NCBI GenBank assembly: GCA_036406615.1
Contig: DASXAQ010000040.1
Location: 1-40,661 of the forward strand
Length of the DNA stretch: 40,661 nucleotides
From: DASXAQ01 sp036406615
GTDB taxonomy: Bacteria > Actinomycetota > UBA4738
Reading direction: 5' to 3'
The notes under the pieces are model-generated. The model saw nothing but the letters and a program-made list of their open reading frames with translations. It was not told where the DNA came from and made no database searches. Positions 23,652 through 32,289 of the stretch are shown in pieces (within the stretch, counting starts at the first letter, position 1; each line of letters starts with the position of its first letter). Both the position numbers and the translations under genes were made by a program.

Positions 23652-24731
23652 TCAGCCCCCGGCCACCATCCCGCCGGCGAGCACGCCGGCTGCGCCGGCC
23701 GCCAGGAAGAACTCGGGGTCGTCGGCGAACGAACGGCCCATGGATTCCATCGCGATGCCGTGGTCGGCGAGCAGGTCGAGCGCCGGCCGGCCGTCGACCT
23801 CGGTCAGGCGATGCAGGGCCGCCACCCCGGTGGATTCCAGCGACCGCCATACGGCGTCGCGGCGGGCCTCGTCCTCGATCGCCGGCACGGCCACGTCGAC
23901 GTCGGTCATCGCGACGCGCGACAGCGCCGTCTGCGAGTGGTGCGACACCGCGAGGTGGCGCTCGCGCGGGTCGGCGAAGCTGATGCGAAGGGCCGCCACC
24001 GGCCGCCCGGCCAGGACCGCGGCGGCGTTCATCGACATGGCCGACGCCAGGTGCGTCGACCCCCAGACGGTGTCCGTCCCCGAGCTGCCCGGGCCGTCGC
24101 CGACGACGATCACGTCGGCCCCGACCACTCCGCGCGCAGCGAGCAGCCCCGAGAACACGCTGATGGACTCCAGGTCGCCCCCGAACGCCTGCCCCGACGA
24201 GACGACGGCGTCCAGCAGCCCCGAGGCGCGAAGCTCCGAGGACAGGCGGGACAGGGCGGCCGGCAGCGCGGCGCCGTCCGTCATGACCCAGGCCACCCGC
24301 CCGGCGCCGGCCGCGCGGGCGCCGGCGACGGCGGGACCCAGCATCGAGTGCAGCGGGATCCACACGACCGGCGTGCCGTCCAGGCGCCCGTCGCCGGCGA
24401 CCGCGGCGCGGTGGGGGCTGTCGGCCTCTTCCACGGACAGGACCTTCACCTGCGAGGGCGTGTACCTGGCTTTCATCGTGTGGCCGGGACCATCCGCTTC
24501 CGTCTCGTCCACGCCCTCGACGGCCACGACCAGGTGCATGCCGCCGGTCCCGAGACCCAGGTCCACCGCGGTGGTGTTCAACAGCACCCGATCGCCGGGG
24601 CCGGCCGGCCCGACGATGCCCGGGTACGCCAGGGCCGACCCGCGCGCCCCCTCGACCTCGACGACGAGCTCGACGGCGCCGGGGCGCTCGGCCGCGACCG
24701 CGACGACGGTGCCCGTGCGAAGGCGGATCAT
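23652..24731 (-). CDS. DUF3866 family protein
   Basis: The 359-residue protein starts MIRLRTGTVVAV and contains LAYPGIVGPAGPGDRVLLNTTAVDLGLGTGGMH, VIVVGDGPGSSGTDTVWG and SHHSQTALSRV. I recognise this pattern as DUF3866, a family often found next to pafA/pafBC in actinobacteria; its activity is unknown to me. There is no signal peptide. ATG 24731 is preferred over ATG 24740 because GATAAT lies 7 nt before it, so the mRNA would be leaderless. It converges with pafA and is divergent from pafB. Confidence 0.75.
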   Translation of the reverse strand: MIRLRTGTVVAVAAERPGAVELVVEVEGARGSALAYPGIVGPAGPGDRVLLNTTAVDLGLGTGGMHLVVAVEGVDETEADGPGHTMKARYTPSQVKVLSVEEADSPHRAAVAGDGRLDGTPVVWIPLHSMLGPAVAGARAAGAGRVAWVMTDGAALPAALSRLSSELRASGLLDAVVSSGQAFGGDLESISVFSGLLAARGVVGADVIVVGDGPGSSGTDTVWGSTHLASAMSMNAAAVLAGRPVAALRISFADPRERHLAVSHHSQTALSRVAMTDVDVAVPAIEDEARRDAVWRSLESTGVAALHRLTEVDGRPALDLLADHGIAMESMGRSFADDPEFFLAAGAAGVLAGGMVAGG

Positions 24732-24738
24732 CGGTCGC

Positions 24739-24746
24739 ATTATCCT
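24739..24746. promoter_or_regulatory. Overlapping back-to-back -10 elements for DUF3866 and pafB
   Basis: The 8-bp ATTATCCT reads TATCCT on the plus strand (24741-24746, 6 nt before GTG 24753) and GATAAT on the minus strand (24744-24739, 7 nt before ATG 24731). One AT patch therefore appears to serve two divergent, leaderless genes. Confidence 0.6.
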
Positions 24747-24752
24747 TGGCCG

Positions 24753-25733
24753 GTGCATCCGCTGGAGCGCCTGCTGAACCTGGTGGCCCTGCTGCTGAAC
24801 GCCCGCCGGCCGCTGACGTTCGACGACATCCGCGAGCAGATCCCGGCGTACGGGCAGGACGATCCCGCGGCCGCCAAGCGCATGTTCGAGCGGGACAAGG
24901 ACACGCTGCGCGAGGTCGGCATCCCGGTGGAGCTGGCGCCGACCGACGTGTGGGACGTGGAGAAGGGCTACCGGATCCCGCGCGAGCGCTACTACCTGCC
25001 CGACATCGAGCTCACGCCCGACGAGACGTGGGCGCTGTTCGTGGCGGCTCACATGCCCGGGGACGACACCGAGGCCGAGTCGGCGTTCCAGAAGCTGTCG
25101 GCCGGCAGCGAGGGCGGTGTGCTGGCCGCCGCCGCTGGGCGCGCCCCCGCCCCCGGCGTGGACGTGTCGGGTCCGCACCTGGGCGCGGTGGCCGAGGCGC
25201 TCGCGCGCCGCCGGGCGATCCGGTTCCGGTACCGGCCGCTGTCCGGGCAGGCCGGGCCTCGCGACGTCGACCCGTTCGGACTGGTGTTCCGCGCGGGCCA
25301 CTGGTACCTGGTGGGGCAGGACCGCGAGCGCCGCGACATCCGCGTGTACCGCCTGTCGCGGATGACCTCGCGCGTGCGCGAGATCGACGACGCGGTCGAC
25401 GCGCCCGAGGGGTTCAGCGCGGTGCGCCACGTCGAGGCCGGGCCGTGGGGGCTCGGCCGACCCGCGGCGACCGCCCGCGTCGGGTTCAGCCCGAAGGTCG
25501 CCTGGCTGGCGTCCGCGACTCCCGGCGCGCGGGTCGTGCGCACGCGGCCGGACGGGTGGGTCGAGGTGGAGGTCCCGGCTAGCCACACCGACACGTTCGT
25601 CTCCTGGGTGCTCTCGTTCGGCGCCGACGCGCGGGTGAGCTCGCCGCGCCCGATCCGCGACCAGGTCGTCGAGCGGCTGCGGGCGCTGGCCGCGGGCGCG
25701 CCCGCCACGCCGACGGGCGGCGCCGATGGCTGA
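24753..25733 (+). CDS. pafB: WYL-domain transcriptional regulator PafB
   Basis: It has an N-terminal winged helix (about 1-60, PLERLLNLVALLLNARRPLTFDDIREQIPAY), a middle linker, a WYL domain with its name-giving motif in GHWYLVGQDRERRDIRVYRLSRM (about 181-203) and a C-terminal WCX extension. Together with PafC it forms the activator of the LexA-independent DNA damage response in mycobacteria; WYL domains are thought to sense nucleic acid ligands. It has 326 aa and starts at GTG 24753 without a Shine-Dalgarno. Its last 8 bases overlap pafC. Confidence 0.9.
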   Translation: MHPLERLLNLVALLLNARRPLTFDDIREQIPAYGQDDPAAAKRMFERDKDTLREVGIPVELAPTDVWDVEKGYRIPRERYYLPDIELTPDETWALFVAAHMPGDDTEAESAFQKLSAGSEGGVLAAAAGRAPAPGVDVSGPHLGAVAEALARRRAIRFRYRPLSGQAGPRDVDPFGLVFRAGHWYLVGQDRERRDIRVYRLSRMTSRVREIDDAVDAPEGFSAVRHVEAGPWGLGRPAATARVGFSPKVAWLASATPGARVVRTRPDGWVEVEVPASHTDTFVSWVLSFGADARVSSPRPIRDQVVERLRALAAGAPATPTGGADG

Positions 25734-26721
25734 GCGCGACGCGGCGGCCGCCACGAACGCCGCGGGGCGAACGGCGGCCAAGGCCGAGGTTCGACTTCGC
25801 CGTCTCCTGGTCCTCGTGCCGTACATCGTGCGGCACCCCGGCGCGCGCGTCGCCGAGGTCTCCTCGCTGTTCGGCATCGGAGAAGGCGATCTGCTGCAGG
25901 ATCTGCAGCTGCTGTTCATGGCGGGTTTGCCGCCGTACGGGCCGGGCGACCTCATCGACGTGGAGATCGAAGAGGGCCGGGTGTGGATCACGATGGCCGA
26001 CTACTTCTCCCGGCCGGCGCGCCTGACGGCGTCGGAAGCGCTGTCCCTGTACCTGCGGGGCAAGGTCCTGCTCGGCACGCCCGGCCTGGACGAGGCGCCC
26101 GCGCTCGCGTCGGCGCTGGCGAAGATCGAACGCGGCCTCGAAGGCACGTTGGAGTCGCTCGCCGAGCACGTCGAGGTCGACGCGCCCGGACGGGCCGAGA
26201 CGCGCCTGGGGATCCTTCGGCGGGCGGTCGAGGGCCGCCGCGTCCTTCGCATCGAGTACTACACGGCGGCCCGCGACGAGCTCACCGAGCGGGAGATCGA
26301 CCCCGAGCAGCTGTTCTCGGCGATCGGACACTGGTACGTCGTGGCGTGGGACCACCGCTCGGACGACGAACGCATGTTCCGCACGGACCGAATCCGGTCG
26401 ATCCAGGAGACCGGGGCCACGTTCCAGCCTCGCGGGCTCGCGGGCGCGGACCGCCCGCTGTACACGCGTTCCGACGACGACGTCCCCGTGCGCCTCCTGC
26501 TCGGACCGGGTGCCCGCTGGGTCGCCGAGTACTACGAGACCGAGCGCGTCGCCGAGCGCGAGGACGGCAGGCTTGACGTCACCCTGCCCGCCAAGGACCT
26601 GCCGTGGGTGGCCAAGCTGGTGCTTCGCCTGGGCGGCGAAGCGGAAGTGGCCGATCCGCCGGAACTGGCCGAGATGGTCGTGCAGCAGGCGGCCCGGGCG
26701 CTCGCGCTGTACGGCGCCTGA
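25726..26721 (+). CDS. pafC: WYL-domain transcriptional regulator PafC
   Basis: The partner of PafB has the same architecture: N-terminal helix-turn-helix (about 25-75, RLLVLVPYIVRHPGARVAEVSSLFGIGE), then a WYL domain with IGHWYVVAWDHRSDDERMFRTDRI (about 200-223), and a C-terminal WCX region. It has 331 aa. In some actinobacteria PafB and PafC are fused; here they are separate, overlapping by 8 bp. A 9-bp stem-loop follows the stop. Confidence 0.9.
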   Translation: MAERDAAAATNAAGRTAAKAEVRLRRLLVLVPYIVRHPGARVAEVSSLFGIGEGDLLQDLQLLFMAGLPPYGPGDLIDVEIEEGRVWITMADYFSRPARLTASEALSLYLRGKVLLGTPGLDEAPALASALAKIERGLEGTLESLAEHVEVDAPGRAETRLGILRRAVEGRRVLRIEYYTAARDELTEREIDPEQLFSAIGHWYVVAWDHRSDDERMFRTDRIRSIQETGATFQPRGLAGADRPLYTRSDDDVPVRLLLGPGARWVAEYYETERVAEREDGRLDVTLPAKDLPWVAKLVLRLGGEAEVADPPELAEMVVQQAARALALYGA

Positions 26722-26727
26722 GGCGGG

Positions 26728-26762
26728 TACCGGCGGGCCCATCCTCCGCGAAGCCGCCGGTA
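26728..26762 (+). terminator. Stem-loop after pafC
   Basis: TACCGGCGG (26728-26736) pairs perfectly with CCGCCGGTA (26754-26762) around a 17-nt loop, starting 7 nt after the pafC stop. A second, smaller stem GGGGAT/ATCCCC (26778-26801) follows. No T-tract is present, so this is a probable but non-canonical terminator. Confidence 0.4.
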
Positions 26763-26888
26763 GTGCGTTCGGGCGAAGGGGATCGTCCGAAACGCATCCC
26801 CCGCGGGGCGGTCGGTGGGCGTACCAAAGTCGGTGAATCGCGCCGGTCCTTCAAGGGCTCGCGACCCCCGCCGATAACTACTCCGACC

Positions 26889-27254
26889 ATGGCAACCATC
26901 CGAACGAGCTGTCCCGGTTGTGGAGAGGTGGACCTGTCCCCGGACTCGGTGCTGGTGAACGTCCGCACCGACACGGGAGAAGGGTCCTACCGGTTCGTGT
27001 GTCCCAAGTGCATGGAGCCCGTGGAGAAGCGCGCCGACCGCAGGATCGTGGCGCTGCTCAAGTCCGTCGGCGTCGGGATCATGGAGGCCGGCCCGGACGA
27101 TGAGTGGGAGCAGGCGACGGCGGAGCCGGCGGTGCCGCACCCGGAGTCCCTGCCCGGCGGCGACCCCTTCACGGCGGACGACCTGATCAACTTCCACTTC
27201 ATGCTGGAAGACGACGAGCAGCTCGCTCAGTTCCTGACCTCGCTGCAGAACTGA
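26889..27254 (+). CDS. Zinc-ribbon protein, function unknown
   Basis: The protein has 121 residues. The N-terminal half carries a four-cysteine zinc ribbon, CPGC (C8, C11) and CPKC (C38, C41), spaced as in many nucleic-acid-binding ribbons. The C-terminal third is acidic (DPFTADDLINFHFMLEDDEQL) and may form helices. I do not recognise a named family. It lies between pafC and the tat genes and has its own 167-nt upstream region. Confidence 0.65.
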   Translation: MATIRTSCPGCGEVDLSPDSVLVNVRTDTGEGSYRFVCPKCMEPVEKRADRRIVALLKSVGVGIMEAGPDDEWEQATAEPAVPHPESLPGGDPFTADDLINFHFMLEDDEQLAQFLTSLQN

Positions 27255-27294
27255 GCCCCGGCGCCCGCGGAGGCGCCCGCCTCGCCCTCCCTGT

Positions 27295-27300
27295 TATCCT
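27295..27300 (+). promoter_or_regulatory. -10 element TATCCT, leaderless start of the small membrane protein gene
   Basis: TATCCT, 6 nt, then GTG 27307. Same sequence and spacing as at pafB. Confidence 0.45.
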
Positions 27301-27306
27301 GCGCGC

Positions 27307-27549
27307 GTGTCGCTGGCCCTCGGCATCGTCCTGGCGGTCGCCCTGTTCTCGGTCGGGCTCCTGCTGGCCCTGGTCCTGGCGCTGGCCAGCCGCCTGAAGA
27401 CCCTGGCGGCGTCCCTGAAGACCTTTCAGCGCGACGTCGGGCCGGTGCTTGACGAGGTGAACCGCGAGGCCACGAAGGCGCAGCAGCGCATGGAGGACAT
27501 GTCGCGGCGGGCCTCCCAGTTGAGCACGGGTGCTAAAATCCGCAGGTAA
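27307..27549 (+). CDS. Small single-pass membrane protein with coiled-coil tail
   Basis: Its 80 residues comprise one long N-terminal membrane segment (about 2-27, rich in Leu, Ala, Val) and then a charged helical region (about 28-78). The topology resembles DUF948-like proteins. Function unknown. It lies immediately upstream of tatA, whose promoter is inside the 3' end of this gene. Confidence 0.6.
   Translation: MSLALGIVLAVALFSVGLLLALVLALASRLKTLAASLKTFQRDVGPVLDEVNREATKAQQRMEDMSRRASQLSTGAKIRR
27531..27539 (+). promoter_or_regulatory. Extended -10 promoter TGCTAAAAT for tatA-tatC
   Basis: TG-N-TAAAAT is an extended -10 element located at the end of the preceding gene. The predicted start near 27546 leaves a ~45-nt leader before the TTG start of tatA, with GGGGGCG as a weak ribosome binding site. 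Confidence 0.55.
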
Positions 27550-27591
27550 CGCCGTTGGTCGCCGTCTGAATCTCCTCCGGGGGCGAACGCC

Positions 27592-27960
27592 TTGTTCAAC
27601 GTCGGACCCACCGAACTCCTCGTGATCCTGGTGATTGCGCTGATCGTGTTCGGGCCCAACAAGCTGCCGGAGGTCGGTCGTTCGATCGGCAGGGGACTGC
27701 GCGAGTTCCGCCGCGCCTCCGATGAGATCCGCGGCGAGATCGAGGGCGCCCTGAACCTCGACGGCGACCAGGACGAGATGCCCCCGCAGGAGTCGCCCGC
27801 GAGCGAGCCGCAGGACGCGCCGCCGCCAACGACCGCTGCGGAGGCGCCCGCGAACGCGTCCACGACCCCCGCGAACCCGTCCTCGGTGGCCACGGAGCCG
27901 CTGCCGTCCAACGGCCAGGCTCGATCCGACGCCTCGGGCGACGGCGAGGGCGCGGGCTGA
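27592..27960 (+). CDS. tatA: Sec-independent translocase protein TatA (TatA/B family)
   Basis: This component of the twin-arginine pathway forms the pore-like assembly that exports folded proteins. It has the family N-terminus: a short membrane helix (LLVILVIALIVFGPNKLPEV, with the FGPNKLP hinge), then an amphipathic helix (GRSIGRGLREFRRASDEI), and a Pro/Ala/Glu-rich disordered tail. 122 aa. The start is TTG 27592. Without a second tatA-like gene nearby it could serve as TatA or TatB. The tatC gene follows 27 nt later. Confidence 0.92.
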   Translation: MFNVGPTELLVILVIALIVFGPNKLPEVGRSIGRGLREFRRASDEIRGEIEGALNLDGDQDEMPPQESPASEPQDAPPPTTAAEAPANASTTPANPSSVATEPLPSNGQARSDASGDGEGAG

Positions 27961-27987
27961 GCGTCCGGATCCCGATCCTCGACCCCC

Positions 27988-28767
27988 GTGGCCGTCATCC
28001 CGAAGCGCCGGCGCCGGAACCCCACCGGCACCATGACGCTCATGGAGCACCTGGGGGAGCTGCGCACGCGCCTGATCATCTGCATGCTCGCCCTGCTGGT
28101 CGCCGCGATCCCGGCGTGGTTCCTGTACGGGCCGGTGTTCACCTTCCTGAGCAACCCGTTCTGCTCGTTCATGACGGCGCACCCGACGCTTGCCGCCAAC
28201 CCGGCCCATCCCTGCAACCTGTATTGGAACAGCCCGGTCGAGCCGTTCCTCGTCAAGGTCAAGGTGGTGTCGGTGCTGGCGCTCGGCATCGCTCTGCCCG
28301 TCGTGCTGTACGAGGGATGGCGGTTCATCACGCCCGGGCTCACGAGCCGGGAGCGGCGCTACTCCGTCCCGTTCGTGCTCTCGTCGATGGTGCTGTTCGG
28401 CCTCGGGGCCGCGTTCGCGCTGTTCACGCTCCCGAAGGCCCTGAACTTCCTGCTGGGGTTCGCGGGCACCATCCGCGTGGCCCTCATCCTGTCCGTCGCC
28501 AAGTACCTGGGCTTCACGCTGCTGCTGATCCTGGCGTTCGGGGTGTCGTTCGAGTTCCCGCTGCTGCTGATCTTCCTGATGATGGTTGGGGTGCTGTCCA
28601 GCCGCCGGCTGCTCCAGTGGCAGCGCTACGCCGTGGTCGGCATCGCCGTGTTCGCGGCCGTGATCACGCCGAGCCAGGACTGGTTCACCATGTCGGCCAT
28701 GATGGTGCCCCTGATAGTCTTCTACTACCTCGCGATCCTCGTAGGGAGATTCATCCTGAAGAAGTGA
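27988..28767 (+). CDS. tatC: Sec-independent translocase protein TatC
   Basis: This is the receptor of the Tat system that binds the twin-arginine signal. It has 259 aa with six membrane segments. The conserved cytoplasmic N-terminus is MTLMEHLGELRTRLI, and the first periplasmic loop holds the SPVEPF segment. Downstream are LYEGWRFITPGL and FEFPLLLIFLMM, all typical. The start is probably GTG 27988; the ATGs at 28033 and 28042 would remove the basic N-terminal RRRRN segment. Confidence 0.95.
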   Translation: MAVIPKRRRRNPTGTMTLMEHLGELRTRLIICMLALLVAAIPAWFLYGPVFTFLSNPFCSFMTAHPTLAANPAHPCNLYWNSPVEPFLVKVKVVSVLALGIALPVVLYEGWRFITPGLTSRERRYSVPFVLSSMVLFGLGAAFALFTLPKALNFLLGFAGTIRVALILSVAKYLGFTLLLILAFGVSFEFPLLLIFLMMVGVLSSRRLLQWQRYAVVGIAVFAAVITPSQDWFTMSAMMVPLIVFYYLAILVGRFILKK

Positions 28768-28803
28768 CCCGTTGGTTCGATTCGATCGTATGAGGAACTG
28801 AGC

Positions 28804-29565
28804 ATGGCCATCAAGGGCAAGGGAAGGACCCGCGGGCGCCGGTCCATCGCGCCGCCGCCGCGGCCGCAGATCGTCGTGCGCAAGCCGCCGATCTGGCGCC
28901 GGGCGGTCACGTGGATCGTCGTCGGGGTGCTGATCCTTGGCGCGATCGGCTACGGCGTCTGGCACTGGTGGGACAACCACCAGGCGGCCCGGCTGAAGGC
29001 ACAGGAGATCTCGGCCGTCGAGAAGTACAACTCGCTCGTGTCCGTCCACTACCCGCCCGACCAGAACAACGAGGGCGGCACCTCGCTGCAGATCTTCTCC
29101 AGCGTCCCGGCCGAGCTCGTGCGCCTGGACCAGGGCAAGGTATCCGGCACGACCGCCGCCACCGAGGCGAAGACCTTCGCGGACACGGCATCGAATGCTG
29201 CCGATGCCATCGAGAAGATCCAGGTCACCGACGTCATCCCCAGCAACCTGTCCGTGAGCGAGACCACCGGCCTGCGAACGCCCGGGATCACCCAGCTGAT
29301 GTTGTCGGAATCCCAGCGCTACATGGTCAACGCGTTTCGCACGTACGCCGCCGCCGGGCACCTCATGCAGATCGCAGCCGGCCTGCCGAAGGGCCCGCAG
29401 CGGTCTGCCGTCATCGCGCAGGCGCAGTCGCTGATGACGACCGCCGGCACGCTGTTCGACCGCGGGTTCCGGATCCTGGCGAACATCCGCACCGTGCTCG
29501 GCACGTTGATCCCGCAGCCGTTGCAGGTGCCGACGGCGCCGCCGCCGCAGTCTCCGAGCCCCTGA
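28804..29565 (+). CDS. Membrane-anchored hypothetical protein
   Basis: The protein has 253 residues: a basic, proline-rich N-terminus (RGRRSIAPPPRP), one membrane segment (about 35-52), then a ~200-residue helical extracytoplasmic domain ending in a Pro-rich tail. No recognised family. It follows tatC with GAGG upstream of ATG 28804. The position between tatC and helY is conserved in gene order but not clearly in sequence with mycobacteria. Confidence 0.6.
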   Translation: MAIKGKGRTRGRRSIAPPPRPQIVVRKPPIWRRAVTWIVVGVLILGAIGYGVWHWWDNHQAARLKAQEISAVEKYNSLVSVHYPPDQNNEGGTSLQIFSSVPAELVRLDQGKVSGTTAATEAKTFADTASNAADAIEKIQVTDVIPSNLSVSETTGLRTPGITQLMLSESQRYMVNAFRTYAAAGHLMQIAAGLPKGPQRSAVIAQAQSLMTTAGTLFDRGFRILANIRTVLGTLIPQPLQVPTAPPPQSPSP

Positions 29566-29599
29566 ATCAGCAGAAGAACGATTCCAAAGCGGCCGGCCC

Positions 29600-29605
29600 T
29601 AGACT
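29600..29605 (+). promoter_or_regulatory. -10 element TAGACT, leaderless start of helY
   Basis: TAGACT, 7 nt, then GTG 29613. It supports this GTG as the start. Confidence 0.5.
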
Positions 29606-29612
29606 GAGCCCC

Positions 29613-32279
29613 GTGGCCAGCGTCGCACGCTTCTCGCAGTCGTACGCGTTCGACCTGGACGGGTTCCAGATGCGCGCGATCGAGGCCCTCGGCGAGGGCG
29701 AGTCGGTCCTCGTCGCGGCCCCCACGGGCTCCGGCAAGACCGTCGTCGCCGAGTTCGCCGTCGAGCTCGCGCTGTCGCGGCACCGCAAGGCCTTCTACAC
29801 GACGCCGCTGAAGGCGCTGTCGAACCAGAAGTTCGGCGACTTCGCCGAGCGGTACGGCGCCGATCGCGTCGGCCTGCTGACCGGCGACAACTCCATCAAC
29901 GGCGAGGCGGACGTGGTCGTCATGACCACCGAGGTCCTTCGAAACATGCTGTACGAGAACAGCCGCACGCTGGCCGGCCTGGACGTGGTCGTGATGGACG
30001 AGGTGCACTACCTCCAGGACCCGTTCCGCGGCGCCGTGTGGGAGGAGGTGCTCATCCATCTCCCGCTGTCGGTGGCGACCGTCTGTCTGTCGGCGACTGT
30101 GTCGAACGCGGAGGAGTTCGGCGAATGGATCGGTGCGCTGCGGGGCCCGACGCGCGTCGTCATCGAGGAGCGGCGCCCGGTGCCGCTCGACAACCTGTAC
30201 CTGGTCGGGGACGAGCTCCACGAGATGCACGTGGAGCGTCAGGGTCACCTGCTGCCGAACCCGTACCTGGTGTCGTTGGACCAGCGTGAGATCCGCAACC
30301 GCGAGTTCCGCCGCCGCTCGGACGGCCGTCGCCAGAGCGCCGTCCGGTCGCGGCCCCGCGAGGGGCACCGAAGGGTCTACGTGCCGCGTCGCGAGGAGGT
30401 CGTGGCCAAGCTCGACGACGAGGGCATGCTGCCGGCGATCTACTTCGTGTTCAGCCGCCTCGGGTGCGATCGCAGCGTCGAGTTCGTGATGGACTCCGGG
30501 ATACGTCTGACGACCGGGGACGAGGCGGACGAGATCCGCGCGATCGCCGACGCGCGCGTCGGCTGGGTGCCCGAGGCCGACCTGCTCGCGCTCGGGTACT
30601 TCGAGTTCCGCGAGGCGCTGGCCGCGGGCGTCGCCGCGCACCACGCGGGCATGCTGCCGCTGTTCAAGGAGACCGTGGAGACGCTGTTCGAAGCCGGCCT
30701 GGTCAAGGTCGTGTTCGCCACGGAGACCCTGTCGCTCGGGATCAACATGCCGGCCAAGACCGTGGTCATCGAGGACCTGTGGAAGTTCTCGGGCGAGCGC
30801 CACGAGCTGCTCACGCCCGGCGAGTACACGCAGCTGACCGGGCGCGCCGGGAGGCGCGGCATCGACGAGATCGGCTTCGCCGTCGTGGTGTACCAGCGAC
30901 AGGTGCCGTTCGAACGGGTCGCCGGCCTCGCGTCCACGCGCACGTACGAGCTCCGGTCGTCGTTCCGCCCGTCGTACAACATGGCGGTCAACCTGGTGCG
31001 CAACTACTCCCAGGAGGAGGCGCATCACCTGTTGAACTCGTCGTTCGCGCAGTTCCTGGCCGACCGCGGGGTCGTCACCCTGGAGCGCCAGCTCGAGCGC
31101 GACCGCGCCGGCCTGGAGGGGTACCGCCGGTCGATGGCGTGCGACCGTGGCGACTTCGCCGAGTTCTGGGGCCTGCGGGAGCGCGCGGCGACGATCCGCG
31201 CCGACGCCCGCCGGGCGGGGGAGCGCAGCGCCGTGGACGAGGTCCGGATGGGGCTCGCGCAGCTGCGCCCGGGCGACGTGGTGTACGTGCCGGGGGCAAA
31301 GCGGCGCGGCCTGGCCGTCGTGGTCGGCATCCGCGAGGGTCGGCCGATGCTGCTGACGCAGGACCGTCGCTCGTTCCGGGCGGGGCCGACGGACTTCGAC
31401 CGTGCGCCCGCGCGCGTGGCGCACATCGACCTGCCGCGTTCGGGCAGCACGCGCAGCGCCCGGTACCGGCGAGACCTGGCGGCGCGGCTGGCGACCCTGC
31501 CGGTGCCGCGCTCGCGCCCGAACCGTACGACCGTGGATCCGAAGGCGGAGAGCCGGGCCGCGGCGCTCGAGCGCAAGGCCGCCCGGCACCCGTGCGCGAC
31601 CTGTCCCGACCGCAGCAAGCACGAACGCTGGGCCGCGCGCGCCTCGAAGCTCGAACACGAGGTGGCGGCCCTCGAGCAGCGGATCCGGCGCCGCACCGAG
31701 ACCCTGGGGCGACAGTTCGACCGCGTCGTGTCGGTGCTTGGGGAGCTGGATTACGTGCGGGACTTCGGCCTGACCGAGAAGGGAGAGCGCCTGCGGCGCA
31801 TCTACGCCGAAGGCGACCTGCTGGTGACCGAGGGGCTCGCGGAGGGGTTGTTCGACGGCCTGTCGCCGGCGGAGCTGGCCGGGCTGGTGTCGGCGTTCGT
31901 CTTCGAGTCGCGCGAGCGCGAGCCGCGGCGACCCGAGGTGCCGACCGCCGCGCTCCGGGAGCGGCTGACGGCGCTCGCCGCCGTGTGGGTGCGGGTCCGC
32001 TCCGTCGAGGAGTCGCATCAGGTGGAGCTGTCGCGCGAGCTGGACCCGGGGTTCGCCGCCACGATCTTCCGGTGGGCCGAGGGCCGGGGCCTGCAGCAGG
32101 TGCTTGCGGAATCGGGGATGGCTGCCGGGGACTTCGTCCGCAACTGCAAGCAGGCGCTGGATCTGCTGCGCCAGATCGAGGACGTCGGGGGGCCGGCCGT
32201 CGCGGCCGCGGCGCGGCAGGCGCACGACGCGGTCAACCGCAGCGTCGTCGCCTACACCGGCGTCGACGCGGCCGCGTGA
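29613..32279 (+). CDS. helY: Ski2/Mtr4-like DExH helicase HelY
   Basis: This ATP-dependent RNA/DNA helicase has 888 aa. Motifs: Walker A APTGSGKT (36-43), DEVH (129-132), SATVSN, HHAGMLP and QLTGRAGRRG (about 408-417). After the RecA-like core come an arch-like insert and a C-terminal DSHCT domain. A cysteine motif, HPCATCPDRSKHERW, typical of actinobacterial HelY, is present. In M. tuberculosis helY also follows tatA-tatC. The long open frame extends upstream, but GTG 29613 fits the family start and the -10 element. Confidence 0.93.
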   Translation: MASVARFSQSYAFDLDGFQMRAIEALGEGESVLVAAPTGSGKTVVAEFAVELALSRHRKAFYTTPLKALSNQKFGDFAERYGADRVGLLTGDNSINGEADVVVMTTEVLRNMLYENSRTLAGLDVVVMDEVHYLQDPFRGAVWEEVLIHLPLSVATVCLSATVSNAEEFGEWIGALRGPTRVVIEERRPVPLDNLYLVGDELHEMHVERQGHLLPNPYLVSLDQREIRNREFRRRSDGRRQSAVRSRPREGHRRVYVPRREEVVAKLDDEGMLPAIYFVFSRLGCDRSVEFVMDSGIRLTTGDEADEIRAIADARVGWVPEADLLALGYFEFREALAAGVAAHHAGMLPLFKETVETLFEAGLVKVVFATETLSLGINMPAKTVVIEDLWKFSGERHELLTPGEYTQLTGRAGRRGIDEIGFAVVVYQRQVPFERVAGLASTRTYELRSSFRPSYNMAVNLVRNYSQEEAHHLLNSSFAQFLADRGVVTLERQLERDRAGLEGYRRSMACDRGDFAEFWGLRERAATIRADARRAGERSAVDEVRMGLAQLRPGDVVYVPGAKRRGLAVVVGIREGRPMLLTQDRRSFRAGPTDFDRAPARVAHIDLPRSGSTRSARYRRDLAARLATLPVPRSRPNRTTVDPKAESRAAALERKAARHPCATCPDRSKHERWAARASKLEHEVAALEQRIRRRTETLGRQFDRVVSVLGELDYVRDFGLTEKGERLRRIYAEGDLLVTEGLAEGLFDGLSPAELAGLVSAFVFESREREPRRPEVPTAALRERLTALAAVWVRVRSVEESHQVELSRELDPGFAATIFRWAEGRGLQQVLAESGMAAGDFVRNCKQALDLLRQIEDVGGPAVAAAARQAHDAVNRSVVAYTGVDAAA

Positions 32280-32289
32280 CGGTGCCGCC

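Noticed and set aside
28771..28790. GGTTCGATTC resembling a tRNA T-loop before the 28804 gene
   Set aside because: No acceptor, D or anticodon stems can be formed around it.
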